NCBI GenBank assembly: GCA_027924645.1
Contig: BSBN01001225.1
Location: forward strand, 14,402,001-14,466,000
Reading direction: 5' to 3'
DNA length: 64,000 bases
Source of the DNA: Cunninghamia lanceolata
Lineage: Eukaryota > Streptophyta > Pinopsida > Cupressales > Cupressaceae
Below the pieces are notes generated by a model. That model was given only the letters and a program-made list of their open reading frames with translations, did no database searches and was not told the origin of the DNA. The translations under genes and the position numbers were made by a program. Positions within the stretch are counted from its first letter, which is position 1. Every line of letters begins with the position of its first letter. Positions 46,220 through 58,680 of the stretch are shown here, piece after piece.

Positions 46220-48640
46220 CACTAGAATCAATTAATAAAATAGAATATAATGAAGGATAAAATATTTCAAGAGGTCTAATTAACCTTGTAGAACGTCTAA
46301 CACTTGTAGGAATTTATGGGATATCTTCTTGCTACTGAGCATCAGGTACCAATGGCAATTTATTTTCTAGAATTTCATCCAGCACCACATATTCCTTTCT
46401 TGTTTGTTCATGCTTCTTTTCCTACAACTAATTTTATACATAACCTTCTCATTGAATATGAGATCTCTACTCCTAATAATTTTCTGATTTTTATAATCCC
46501 ATAACTGATAGCCAAATTCATCTAATCCATATCCAATGAAAGTATTTTTTTTGAGATTTTTCATCAAGCTTGGTTATGTTTTCAATATCAACATGGACAA
46601 AAGCTTCACAACCAAAGGTTTTCAAAAAAGAATAGTTTACCTTCTTACTTGTCCATACCTCCTCTAGAATACCACCATCCAAAGGATTTGAAGGTCATCT
46701 GTTTATTAAATTAATATCAATATGTACAACATCTACCCAGAAATGTAAAATCAGTCTAGCATGAAACCTCATGCTCCTTGCATGCTCCATGATTGTCCTA
46801 TTCATCCTCTCAAACACACCATTTTCATATGGGGTTCCTGGAACCATTGTTTGCCTATGGATTCCATTGAATGAATAGTAGTTCTCAAATCCTCTACTGC
46901 AATACTCACCTCCATTATTAGATCTGAGACATTTCACCTTTTTCCCTGTCTCAATCTCAACCAAAGCTTTCCATTTCTTAAATGTTTCAAACACGTCTGA
47001 TTTTCTTTGTAGGAAATACACCCATGTTTTCCTAGTTGCAACATCAATAGAAGTAACATAATAACAAGAGCCACCAAGAGATGATACCTAAGTTGGTCCC
47101 CATACATCTAAATGCACAAGCTCTGACTTCTCACTCTTCTTCTCTTTCCCAACCTTGAGAAATCTAACTCTCTTTTGTTTCCCATAGGCACAATTTTTGC
47201 AGTACTCCAAGTCAATCTACTTTAGTCCTGGCAGAAACTTTCTAGAGTGAAGGATATTCATCCCTTTCTCACTCATGTTCCCAAGTCTATGATGCCACAG
47301 TTTTGCATCTATTCCTAAAACAACTATTGTAAGTGTCTATGTTGTCCCTACAATAATTGTTGCAGTTGTCCCTACATCAGTTGTTTCTATAGTTGTTCCT
47401 ACAATAGTTGTTTCTATAGCAGCAAGCATAGAATAAGTATTACCAGTACACAAATACAATGTTCCTACCTTCTCACCTTTAGCTACTACTAATGCACCTT
47501 TAGTGACCTTCTAGACTTTGCCTACAAAGGTGACTATGTAGCCTTCACTACCCAATTATCCTACAGAAATTAAATTCCTCCTTAAATTTGGAACATGCCT
47601 TACCTCCTGCAGCAACCATTCATTTCCATTCTGTAATTTAATTTTTATCTTCCCTTTTCCAACAATCTGATAGGGTTCATCATCACCCAAATATAACTGT
47701 CCAAAATCACCTTGAACATAATCTAGGAAATATTTCCTATGGGGTGTGGCATGAAATGAAGCCCCTGAATCTATTATCCAAGAATCATTTGCATTATCTA
47801 AATACATAATTAAAACATATTGTAATTTATTACGTGCAACATTAGCTTCTTTACTATTATCTTGTTATTTGTCTCCTTGTTTGCCTTTCCAAGGCCAACA
47901 ATCTTTCTTTAGATGTTGTGGCTTTCCACAGTGCCAATAATCCTTCTTTCCTTTGGATTGAGATCTACCTTTCTTCCCTTGTGACTTCCCATGATTTGTA
48001 GGGATTTTTCCTCTCTCCTTTGATCTTCCCCATTTCTCTACATTCAAAACACTACTTGATGTTGAAGTCTCACCTATACTTTAACATCACATTTCCTCGC
48101 TAAGGATAACACCAACAATATCATCAAACTTCAATGTATTTGAACCAGAGATAGGGTTACTTACAGCCATGACCAATCTATTCTAGCTTTCTAGAAAAGA
48201 ACATAATATCAAGAGAGCCCTCACCTCTTCATCAAAATTCACCGAATTTAATTGGCTAGTGACTGGATTGAATTGATTTAAATGATTTGTTACAGATACT
48301 CCTTCACTCATTTTCGTGTTAAACAAATGCTTCATAAGAAATACCTTATTTGAGGCTGAGGGTTTTCATAACATTGATCCAACACTTTCATCAATTCATC
48401 AATAGTCACTGCTTTTGATATATTAAAAGCCACAAATGGTGTTAGGCACAACCAAATGGTTCCCAATGTCTTTGTGTCCAATATCTCCCATTATTCATCT
48501 GGCATTGTGGTTGGCTTCTTTGATTTTACTTGCAATGGCCATCATAGATCTATCTGATACAAGTAATCTTCCATCTGCATCTTCCATAATTGATAATTAT
48601 GGCCATTGAACTTCTCAACCTTGAATTTTCCTTCTTCCAT
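46220..48640 (-). pseudogene. Element D copia gag, protease and integrase
   Basis: The minus-strand frame opens at 48640 with MEEGKFKVEKFNGHNYQLWK, the typical start of copia Gag. A zinc knuckle near 47930 has lost its first Cys. The protease motif is DSGAS (IIDSGASFHATPH, 47807-47556). The pre-integrase segment LWHHRLGNMSEKGM comes next, then the integrase core with LVHLDVWGPT, LRSNNGGEY and ERMNRTIMEHARSM. The second catalytic Asp of the usual RSDNGGE motif is Asn here. Many stops and frameshifts follow to 46220. Known role: polyprotein for particle formation, cleavage and integration. Confidence 0.85.
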
Positions 48641-48690
48641 TGCTCCCACTCAAATATGAAATTCCTTGCCAATTAACTGAAATTACATGA

Positions 48691-48703
48691 CTCTAATACC
48701 ATT
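48691..48703 (-). other. Element D primer-binding site, degenerate tRNA-Met type
   Basis: On the minus strand TGGTATTAGAGT lies just inside the 5' LTR. It differs from TGGTATCAGAGC by two C-to-T changes and fixes the orientation of D. Confidence 0.7.
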
Positions 48704-49250
48704 TATTAGGATTATTTTAGGGTTACAATGGAAGACAAGAGCAATACCAATTAGTAATTATAATACAAATTTAAAAACACACAGAAATAGAAAAAATAAC
48801 ACAAATTAACAACAGCGATTTAAAGTGGTTCACCTAAAATGGGCTACATCCACAAACACAACCATCCAATATTATTATCCAGCAAAACTCATGATTACAA
48901 CTTCACAACCTTGTGGCTCAATACCACTACTATGCTACATTACAATCTCAACCATGACTCATAGCTTTTCACCTTCTCCAACCACTTATTTATCAATCCT
49001 TATGGTGATTACACAAAGTGGGTTTTTACATGTCAACCAATAACAAACTAACTTCTGATGCCGTTATTAAATATAGGCCAATTTTTGCTTCAGGGGCACT
49101 GCCCCCAGTAACCCCCATAGGAGGGGCTCTGCCCCCTACACTTCTACATTAATCATTCTGGGGGGAACCACAGCTGACAAAGTCACCAAAATTTACCTTG
49201 CTCCGTGTACTCGTAGCCCCTACAACATGATCAGTCACCACATATTAATA
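48704..49250 (-). repeat. Element D 5' LTR
   Basis: This 547-bp copy matches 29324-29897. In plus orientation it begins TATTAGGATTATTTTAG and ends CATATTAATA. GTCCCC follows outside. Confidence 0.85.
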
Positions 49251-49440
49251 GTCCCCTGCATGATAAGCTTGAGCAAATGCTAGGATCACATGCCCAAGGT
49301 TTGTGTTAGTTATCCCTTGTACTACAGAAGTAATCTTGGAAGCTTTGAGGACTCCTTGAAATTCGTACTTCATGGTTGCTACGAGTTTTTCAAGCTTATC
49401 AATCATTTATCCATACCTATAATGTCAAAAAGATCTACCA
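49251..49440 (-). pseudogene. Element J ORF, 5' portion upstream of element D
   Basis: On the minus strand this piece encodes a segment with MIDKLEKLVATMKYEFQG and VILAFAQAYHAGD and runs in frame, across the D insertion, into KRVYDILEAI at 29318. It supports J as a real former coding region. Function unknown. Confidence 0.45.
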
Positions 49441-49838
49441 TTAGCCTTTTTATATCATTAAAATTGATTAAATTTGTCAAATTCTAAGTGTTTTATTACA
49501 TGGTAGATTTTCAGGTTCCGAGAGGACATTGGAACGTATAACCTAGTGCTTAGGTGCAATGAAACCATAGGATTCTAGAGACTGGTAAAACTTAATCTTT
49601 TAATTGTTAGTGGAAAATGAGAATCCAAGAGAACCAAGGACATTGGAGCCAAGTACGAAGGTGCATGGAGAATTTGGAATTTGAAAGTCTATCAATACAT
49701 TAAAATGTGGGGCATGGGGTTCTAGAGGAATGTCAGACATTGGGACTTAGTACTTAGGTACCATAAAGTTTTGAAAGCCCAAAAAAGGATTTTTATGCTA
49801 TAGGATTAGGGAATTAGGAAAACGAGAACCAAAGGGTC
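49441..49838. other. Non-coding flank between J and element I
   Basis: No gene is seen. Short phrases such as GGACATTGGAGCCAAG and GGACATTGGAACG recur, and similar wording appears in 58681-59760. This stretch and 58681 onward were therefore contiguous before element I inserted. Confidence 0.4.
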
Positions 49839-52800
49839 TGTTGGCACCTTCATATTTTAGCTAAATTTGAAGTGCCCATGATGAAAAAATTGATTGCAAC
49901 ATTCAGAAATGTACTTGTGAAATCTGCCCCAGTAGCCTACTTTGGAGGATCATAATTGGAAGCCTGTTCACTTTTATGCCAAATCACTTAGTGACTGTAT
50001 TCATTTGTCATATTTAAATGTGTATGTTTGATTTCAGCTTCCTATGATCATATTTGACAGGGTTTTGAAGCACCAAGTTGGAGGGTTCTGGAAGAGTTTG
50101 TTGTCTGCACATTGTTTTTGTTGTTGTCTGCACATTGTTACATCTGCCACAGTGGTCAATTTTGGAGGCCAATATTTACAAGATGGATGATTTTCATGAC
50201 AAACCAATTGGTGCATACAATTTTCCTTATGTTAAAGTGTTTCTATGTCCATTTTCAAATCCCCAGCATCTTGTTTGATATTTTTACCAGGGCAAAAACA
50301 AATGCAGTTTGTAAGATCTGTAGTCTGCATAGTGTTCTGTCTATCAAAGTTGCCTTCTGTATGAATCAATACTTCACATTTGGGTGATAGTTAAGACATG
50401 TGGATTGGTTCTTGTGATTCTCTAGATGTTCATATGCCCCTGTGTGAATTTGTAGAGCCTCAAGCTTCAATTTGATATTTTTTCAAAGTCAAAAGCAAGT
50501 GGATTTTCACATTTTTTGATATCTGCATTTCCAGAAAGTTTCAGAGGGGTCATCTTTGACCTTTAATATCTTTTGAAGGAAGTGGATTGGCAGAAATCCC
50601 TTTTGCACACATGTTCAATGGACCTAAATGAATTAATTTCTCCAATGGCAGCCTCCCAGGAAGAGATTTAGTATTTTTTTCAAGGTGGTGACTTGGTGAG
50701 CTCCAGTTGGTTTTTGACAGGTGTAGTTTCAGAAAAAACTAAATGAGCTACTTTGAATATTAATATCTTGCAATTTGGATGGTGTCATGCAAATCCTTTT
50801 GACGAATGTGCTCTCATATCATCAGTCACCATGTCAGTACATTTTCGTGGTCACCGGAGGAGTTTTGATATGTTTTTTAATTATTTTTCTATTACAACCG
50901 GGCTAGATTTAGCGTCCTGGAAAATTTAAAAAATTCAAAAATCAGAGGGTATCACTGGTCTTGGTATGATCTCAAGTACCTCCAATTCTGATTTCGTCAC
51001 ATTCGGGGCTCATTTGATGAGTTGTTTTAAATATTGCTTTTCCCGCTACATGCTCCGGCAGGGCCAATTTGCAAAGGAAGTACCTTAATTTGGCGAGCTA
51101 TTTAAAATCTGTCAGAAACCCACTTCTAAAATAATTTATAGCGATCCCTCACAAGTTTTCATGGCTCCAGGATGCTCCATGTGCCCGCAATGGAATTACT
51201 CTATTTGCCCTACAACTCAAATTAAAAAAAAATCCCTGTGCTAAAGTTTAAAAGGCATAAATTTTAAAACATTTTAAATGTTTTAAAATGAACTTGGGAC
51301 AACTTTGGAAGCCCTAAAAATATCATCAATTTATAAAGTTTAACTTTATAAACTATATGCAAACAAAGCTACCACGAATGGAGGGAGAGAAATTATTTCT
51401 CTGTTGCCACAGTGAAAAGTTTGCAACTGCATTTGGTTTGTTTAAACGCATCCTCTGAAACAACTATTATAGTTGTTAAGAAGCTCCAAGTATATGTTGA
51501 CTGCCACAGTGCAACGAAAATTTATTTTCAAGACTGTTGCAAGTGAAATTCTTGTGAGAGACATGAATCATTTCCATCATTTTAAACAAGGACAACGTTC
51601 TTGCATAGATTATTGGTAATTCTAAATGAAGCACTTTGAAAAATAAGTTTGCACTATAATAATGTGCATTGTCTCAGCTCGAAAGTGGTAGATATATATG
51701 TGCGATGGTATTTAAAAAATTGATGTGTCGAAGATACTTTGGAAACTTTCAATTAAATGTAATTTGCAAGCGTATTTCACAACTGTTCCTGGCATCCTCT
51801 CATCCTATGAGATCAAATGGGAGATTTGGAACTAGGCATGGACATCCATCAAAGTATAATGGATGAGGGATTTCTGTCATATATTATAGTTGAAAATGCC
51901 TGAGACACCTTTCCCGCAGCCCTGCTTCAAAACTCCAAGATCGGTGCGGTGTTGCGGGAGAACTCGAAGCTTTCCCACATTCCTGCAAAAAACCCTAAAA
52001 GCCAATGCGGGCTAGTGCTCAATAGTAAAGAAAAGGTTCCCACTGTCCCACAAAGGGAATTTAAAATAGGTGTGGGAGAGAGGTGAATTCAAAGTTTTTT
52101 CCCACATCTCCACCAAAGTAAAATAAAATGGATGCAGTGGTGTGGGAGGTAAAACATAACAAGGTTTTTATTAATTTTTGGTGAAAATGTGTGCAGGATT
52201 GGTGTTTCTGAAAGGTGAGAATATAAAAGAATTTTCACCAAGGGAGATGAGGAGTGGGTAATTATTTTACTTGGGAAATATGGTGAATGTAAATGTGAAA
52301 CAGGGAATATTAATAGTCATTATGACTATTATTGCAAAAATATATGGGTGAAATAATTGTTCACAGGGATACCAAGCAAAAGGTGATAAAATAAATACTT
52401 TTGATTGCAAAAGAATATGAAAGGTTGCACCAAATGGATATGTGAAGGATCATAACACTTGGAAATGTAAAGTATATATGCAAAAAATAAAAAAATAAAA
52501 AATGGTTAGATAGAAGAGAAAGAAAGAAGGGGGCAGAACATATTGGTGTACATGTGAAGACTTGGGATAAGATTGTGCAGAAATGTATTTGCTCTAAAAA
52601 TGGTTTCAGTTGTTTATTGATTTGAATGAAAAGAAATTGTGAGACTATCTCCAAATTATTTTCTTTTAATCATATGAATCAATTTGTTAGTTACTCATTG
52701 ATTTGTCGTTGCATCTTTAAATGCTTCTATTTGGCATTTTTGATGGGTTCTCTCAAGTAGAGATTAAATTATGTTGAATATGTTACTGTGATTTGGAGAA

Positions 52801-53332
52801 TTCAATTTGGATTAAGAAGTATGGTTTCATAGTTGAAATCACTTGCACGTTTATGCAAGCCATTAACAAGAATAGTGTTGAACAGTTAGAATTTAAGACC
52901 ATTGGATGAGCAAAAACTTGTTATGACTCAAATACCCAACAAATAAGGCACCAATCAGATGTTATACTCTAGAACAAATAAAATCATTATATAGGATTGA
53001 TTTTCTGTTGTAGGAGTAGGAGTAGTGGATAGAGTAATTGAATAAATCCATTTTCAAATTTCATGCCAGTTTGAAACGGATTGGAGAGGATGATTTAATT
53101 GACAAAATTGCATGAAATTCATAATCTGCTCAATCATCACCAATCAATATTGAAGAGTTGGTATTCATTGGTGATAAAGAGGTACACCCATCTAGGAAAA
53201 GCAGAGCCTGAAGCGTAGGGAATTCCAACCATCTTGGTTGATTCCATCATTTGGCCAAATCAGTTGTAGAACCTGATCATAAAGCCTGGCATCCTTTTAG
53301 GGTTTTACAATTTGTAGATTTGAGAACCAACA
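49839..53332 (+). repeat. Element I 5' LTR
   Basis: The 3494-bp copy starts TGTTGGCACCTTC and ends TTTGAGAACCAACA. It contains, in the 51903-52153 segment, several hairpin-prone TTCCCGC/GCGGGA units. It keeps a 331-bp segment (52444-52774) that is missing from the 3' LTR. Confidence 0.85.
51903..52153 (+). repeat. ~60-bp hairpin-prone repeats inside element I LTR
   Basis: About four degenerate units each begin with TTTCCCACAT or TTCCCACTGTCCC and end with GCGGGA or GTGTGGGAG, so each can fold on itself. The same array occurs in the 3' LTR at about 57590-57825. Confidence 0.55.
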
Positions 53333-53625
53333 AATTGGCGACTCCGCTGGGGAGTTGAAGTGAAAATCAAATCATGCCTTGGAGTCTCTGGAGAAGGTTT
53401 GCCCATCTGAGCTACCAACAAATTGGTGACTCTGCTGGGGAGAAAGTGAAAGTATTTTCAGATCCTGCCCTAGAATCTCTAGTGAAGTTTTTGCCCATCC
53501 GAGTCACCAACAAATCTACTGGGGATTGAAGTGAAAATATTGTCAAATCCTACCCTGAAATCTCTGGTGAAATTTTTTGCCCATCCGAGTCACCAACAAA
53601 TTAGTGACTCTACTAGGGAAATAGG
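53326..53625 (+). repeat. Four tandem copies of the primer-binding leader of element I
   Basis: TGGCGACTCCGCTGGGGA (53336-53353) directly follows the 5' LTR and resembles the tRNA-complementary leader of plant gypsy elements. A near copy, TGGTGACTCTGCTGGGGA, is at 53424-53441. Two further decayed copies lie near 53512-53526 and 53601-53619. Each is preceded by CACCAACAAAT-like sequence and by GCCCATCxGAG. The period is about 88-90 bp. Confidence 0.7.
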
Positions 53626-53797
53626 TGATTATAATTGGGAAGAGTCAAGAATCAATGAGTGTAAATCTAAAATTTTGTTCAAGTTTTGTTGTAGTGAATT
53701 GATAAGAAAATGACTCTGCTGTTGGGAAGACCTAGAAAATGGAATTCATTCCTCTTTGAAAGAGGTGACAACTCTGTTTAAAAGAACCTGAAGGAGA

Positions 53798-55359
53798 ATG
53801 CAAAGCCATTTTGGAACTGCAACATTTCCAATCATGAATCAGTTTGAGATATCTCCCTTAGATGCATTTTTTGGCCTGAGGAGACATGAGAGAGAATTTG
53901 GTTTAGCTTTGCTTCACAAAATGTTGAAAATCTATCTGCAAATAGCTATTGATCTTATGCCTAATGAATCTCTATGCATTGAGTTGTTCATGAGAATATA
54001 TGAACCTAATTCAATTTATTAGCCTGAGTCGATGAAGCCAGTTACTCTTGGCTAGGTGTGCGAATTGGTTGATATCATGAAGAAGATCAGGTATGAGCAT
54101 GCTAGCAATGCTAAAAATAATGGTACTAAAAATTGTGATATCATTAATGGATGTGGGAAGAAAAATGGCACAATGTTTCTTGTAGAAGAGCCATGTGCAG
54201 ATGAAAGTTGCAACTATAGTGAAGTTTTCAACAAAGATATTCTAGATTTGAATGAAGATGAAAGCATGGAAGGCCAACTCTCCACCTTGGAGGAGGACTG
54301 CAATATTGAAGATGCTTTTGAGGACACACTGCATGGGGAGTGCATCAATAATGAAGTAAGTGAAGGAGCAAGTCAACCTAGCAGCGAACAAGAAGCAAAT
54401 CCATTGACAGACACAATTGGTGAAGGAGAGGTATGTACATATGAGAATGGTTTCCAAAGTTTTTTAAACCCATTGTATAATGAAATGATAGAAGAAAATC
54501 AAATGATACTTTGCCAATGTGTGTCAAAACATGATTTTCATGTGTATTCAAATCCATTCTATAATGAAATGAATACAATTCATTTGATTCCAAGCATAGT
54601 TTTCACAATGATGAAGGGACTCTTGAAGCAGATCAACAGCCTATATTTGTCCATGTTCAAGAAGGGATATGTAAATCAGAATTTGAGATCTTTGGCCCAT
54701 ATGAGAATGATATTGATTTTCATATCATAGATAATGTATGTTCAACATCAATTGGTTCAGATGTGCATGGTGATGAGCATATGGATCATAGGATGATGTC
54801 ACTACCAATTAGTGATATGAAAGATATTGAAAATATCTCGGATCAGATTGTCTTAGAAAATGTTGATATGGCAGAGTTTTCAAACTTATGTGAGAAGCAT
54901 TCAGATGATGGAATGAACATAAATGATTATGATTGTTTTGCTTCCCATAGACCTAGAAGTTGTTTGCATAGTTTACATCCATGGTCCTATGATGATTTCA
55001 TATTTTCTATGCAAACTTATTATCTTAGATATATGGTGGACTATGAGTGTTTTCAGTTTTCAGTTCAGCTAGGAGATCATTTCATGATGCATGACAGTGA
55101 CCAGAATGATGGAGGATGTTGCATTGAAAGTGAATGTTCCATGTGTGATGAATGTGGCATGAGTTTATCACATGATGATAAAATTTTTCAGGTTATGCTT
55201 GATTTTGAGATGCAAAATAAGGGAGAATACACTGGCAGTATTGAGTATATTGGGCTGATGAAAGGTATCAACATATTCTACCAAGCAGATTTCAATGATA
55301 TTTTCAGATTTGCTTCAGAACAGCAGGATGAAAATCAAGTATATGACAGAGGCAAGTAG
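53798..55359 (+). pseudogene. Element I acidic ORF, no pol
   Basis: Blocks 53798-54022 and 54056-54730 share one frame. A frameshift leads to 54763-55359, which ends DRGK at a TAG. The first 75 residues contain LCIELFMRIYEP. The rest is Asp/Glu/Asn-rich with scattered Cys (for example ESECSMCDECGM near 55130-55160). No zinc knuckle of CCHC type, protease, RT or integrase was seen. The last 15 nucleotides of the ORF are identical to those of element C (43455-43469). It may be a decayed Gag-derived protein. Function unknown. Confidence 0.5.
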
Positions 55360-55543
55360 AGTATTTTCTTTTTATGGTGGCCTTGTGCCATCAACTGTGG
55401 TGTGATTTTTTTTAAATCATACCAGTTCAGGGCAGAGGAGAAGTTGGACTCTATTTCCCAATGAATAAGACACTCGATCTACTCCCCAAAGATCTGAATT
55501 CTTGCTATGCCTGCAAGGGGCATACATCCCCAGATAGAGCCAC

Positions 55544-58500
55544 TATTGGAGCCTTCAAATTTTGGCTAAATTTTAAGTGTCCATGATGAAAAAATTGATT
55601 GCAACATTCAGAAATGCACTTGTGAAATCTCCCCCAATAGCCTACTTTGGAGGATCATAATTGGAAGCATGTTTGCTTTTATGTCAAATCACTTGGTGAG
55701 TGTATTCATTTGTCATATATAAATGTGTGTGTTTGATTTTAACTTCTTATGATTATATTTGATGGGGTTTTGAAGCACCAAGTTGGAGGGTTCTAGAAGA
55801 GTTTGTTGTCTACACATTGTTACATCTGCCATAGTGGTCAACTTTGGAGGCCAATATTTACAAGCTGGATGATTGTCATGATGAACCAATTGGTGCATAC
55901 AATTTTCCTTATGTTAAAGTGTTTCTATCTCCATTTTAAAATCCCCAACATCTTGTTTGATATTTTTACTAGGGCAAAAGCAAATGCAGTTTGTAAGATC
56001 TGCAGTCTGTGTAGTGTTCTGTCTGTCAAAGTTGCCTTCTGTATGAATCAATATTTCACATTTGGGTGATAGTTAAGATAGGTGGATTGGTTCTTGTGAT
56101 CCTCTGGATGTTCATATGCCCCTATGTGAATTTGTAGCCTCAAGCTTCAATTTGATATTTTTTCAAAGTCAAAAGCAAGTGGATTTTCACATTTTTTGAT
56201 ATCTGCATTTCTAGAAAGTTTGAAAGGGGTCATCTTTGACCTTTAATATCTTGTGAAGGAAGTGGAATGGTGGAAATCCCTTTTGCACACATGTTCAAAA
56301 GACCTAAATGAACTAATTTCTCCAGTGGCAGCCTCCCAGGAAGAGATTTAGTATTTTTTCAAGGTGGTGACTTGGTGAGCTCCAGTTGGTTTTTGACAGG
56401 TGCAGTTTCAGAAAACACTAAGTGAACTACTTTGAATACTAATATCTTGCAATATGGATGGTGTTATGAAAATCCTTTTGACAATCATGCTCCCATATCA
56501 TCAATCACCATGTCAATGCATTTTCGTGGTCACTGGAGGAGTTTTGATATGCTTTTTAATTGTTTTGCAACTGCAACCGGGCTAGATTTGGCATCCTGGA
56601 AAATTTGCAAAATTCAAAAATCAGAGGGTGTCACTAGTCTTGGTATGATCTCAAGTGTCTCCAATTCTGATTTCGTCACATTCAGGGCTCATTTGATGTA
56701 TTGTTTTAAATATTGATTTTCCTGCTACATGCTCCGGCAAAGCCAGTTTGCAAATGAAGTACCTTAATTTGGAGAGCTATTTAAAATTCATCGAAAACTC
56801 ACTTCCAAAATAATTGATAGTGGTCCCTTGCAAATTTTCATGGCTCCAAGATGCTTTATGTGCCCGCAGTGGAATTACTCTGTTTTCCCTGCAGTTGAAA
56901 TTAAAATAATTTTCCCTATGTGCTAAAGTTTAAAAGGCATAAATTTTAAAACATTTTAAATGTTTTAAAATGAACTTGGGACAGCTTTGGAAGCCCTAAA
57001 AATATCATCAATTTATAAAGTTTAACTTTATAAACTATATGCAAACAAAGCTACCATGGATGGAGGAAGACGAATTATTTCTCTACTGCCACAGTGAAAA
57101 GTTTGCAACTGCATTTGGTTTGTCTAAATGCGTCCTCTAAAACAACTATTATAGTTGTTAAGAACCTCTGAGTATATGTTGACTTCCACAATGCAACGAA
57201 AATTTATTTTCAAGACTGTTGCAAGTGAAATTGTTGTGAGAGACGTGAATTGTTTCCATCATTTTAAACAGGGACAATGTTCTTGCATAGATTATTAGTA
57301 ATGCTAAATGAAGCAGTCTGAAAAATAAGTTTGCACTATAATAATGTGCATTGTCTCAGTTCAAAACTGGCAGATATATATGCAAGATGGTATTTATAAA
57401 ATTGATGCGTCCAAAATACTTTGGTAACTTTCAATTAAATGTAATTTGCAGGCGTATTCCACAACCATTCTTAGCATCCTCTCGCCCTATGAGATCAAAT
57501 GGGAGCTTTGGAACGGGGTATGGACATCCATCAAAGTATAATGGATGAGGGATTTCTATTAGATATTATAGTTGAAAATGCTTGAGACACCTTTCCCACG
57601 GCCCCGCTTCAAAACTCCAAGATCGGTGCAGTGTTGCGGGAGAACTCGAAGCTTTCCCACATTCCCGCAGAAAACCCTAAAAGACAGTGCGGGCTAGCAG
57701 TAGTAAAGAAAAGGTTCCCGCTATCCTGCAAAGCAAATTTAAAATAGGTGCGAGAGAGCAGTGAATTCAAAGTTTTTCCCACATCCCCGCCAAAGTAAAA
57801 TAAAATGGATGCGATGGTGCAGGAGGTAAAACATAACAAGGTTTTTATTATTTTTTGGTGAAAATGTGTGTGGGATCGGTGTTTTTGAAAGGTGAGAATA
57901 TAAAATCATTTTCACCAAGGGAGATGAGGAGTGGGTAATTATTTTACCCAGGAAATATGGTGAATGTAAATGTGAAAGAGGGAATATTAATAGTCATTAT
58001 GACTATTATTGCAAAAATATATGGGTGAAATAATTGTTCACAGGGATGCCAAGCAAAAGGTGATAAAATAAATATTTTTTATTGCAAAAGAATATGAAAG
58101 GTTTCACCAAATGGATATGTTGAATATGTTATGTTGATTTAGAGAATTCTGTTTGGATTAAGAAGTATGGTTTCATAGTTGAAATCACTTGCACGTTTAT
58201 GCAAGGCATAAACAAGAATAGTGTTGAACAGTTAGAATTTAAGACCATTGGATGAGCAAAAACTTGTTATGACTCAGATACCTAACAAATAAGGCACCAA
58301 TCAGATGTTATGCTCCAGAACAAATAAAATCATGTTATACATTTTTTATTTTCTATTGTAGGAGTAGGAGTAGTGGATAGAGTAATTGAATAAATCCATT
58401 TTCAAATTTCATGCCAGTTTGGAACGGACTGGAGAGGATGATTTAATTGATAAAATTGCATGAAATTCATAATCTGCTCAATCATCACCAATCAATATTG

Positions 58501-58680
58501 AAGAGTTGACATTCAATGGTGATAAAGAGGTACACCCACTTAGGAAAAGCAGAGCCTGAAGCGTAGGGAATTCCAACCATTTTGGTTGATTCCATCATTT
58601 GGTCAAATTAGTTGTAGAACCTGATCATAAAGCCTGGCATCCTTTTAGGGTTTTGCAATTTGCAGATTTGAGAACCAACA
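55544..58680 (+). repeat. Element I 3' LTR
   Basis: The 3137-bp copy starts TATTGGAGCCTTC (mutated TGTTGGC) and ends TTTGAGAACCAACA. It is shorter than the 5' LTR mainly because of a deletion at the position equivalent to 52444-52774. CATCCCCAGATAGAGCCAC precedes it. Confidence 0.85.

Larger units (their letters stand above)
29324..49250 (-). mobile_element. Element D: Ty1/copia retrotransposon, host of nested insertions
   Basis: LTRs at 29324-29897 and 48704-49250 flank the element. GTCCCC stands on both outer sides (29318-29323 and 49251-49256), a 5-6-bp target duplication. On the minus strand the order is 5' LTR, degenerate tRNA-Met PBS, gag, protease, integrase, RT, RNase H, polypurine tract (AAGTGGGAGAT, rc of 29899-29909) and 3' LTR. 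Removal of element C (31513-45160), solo LTR E (45240-46214) and their duplications joins the pol frame. Without the inserted DNA the element would be about 5.3 kb, a normal copia length. It is inactivated by many stops. Confidence 0.88.
49839..58680 (+). mobile_element. Element I: pol-less LTR element with 3.1-3.5-kb LTRs
   Basis: LTRs at 49839-53332 (3494 bp) and 55544-58680 (3137 bp) have TGTTGG...CCAACA ends. Flanks are GGGTC (49834-49838) and GGATC (58681-58685), a 5-bp duplication with one change. Only 2.2 kb lies between the LTRs: a PBS leader repeated in tandem, then an acidic ORF ending in DRGK as in element C. No pol motif is found. LTRs longer than the interior fit a large retrotransposon derivative of the gypsy lineage. 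It is non-autonomous. Confidence 0.85.

Noticed and set aside
49839..58680. Pairs of similar short frames (50112-50387 with 55803-56069; 51669-51866 with 57351-57548)
   Set aside because: They are equivalent positions of the two LTRs of element I, not duplicated genes.
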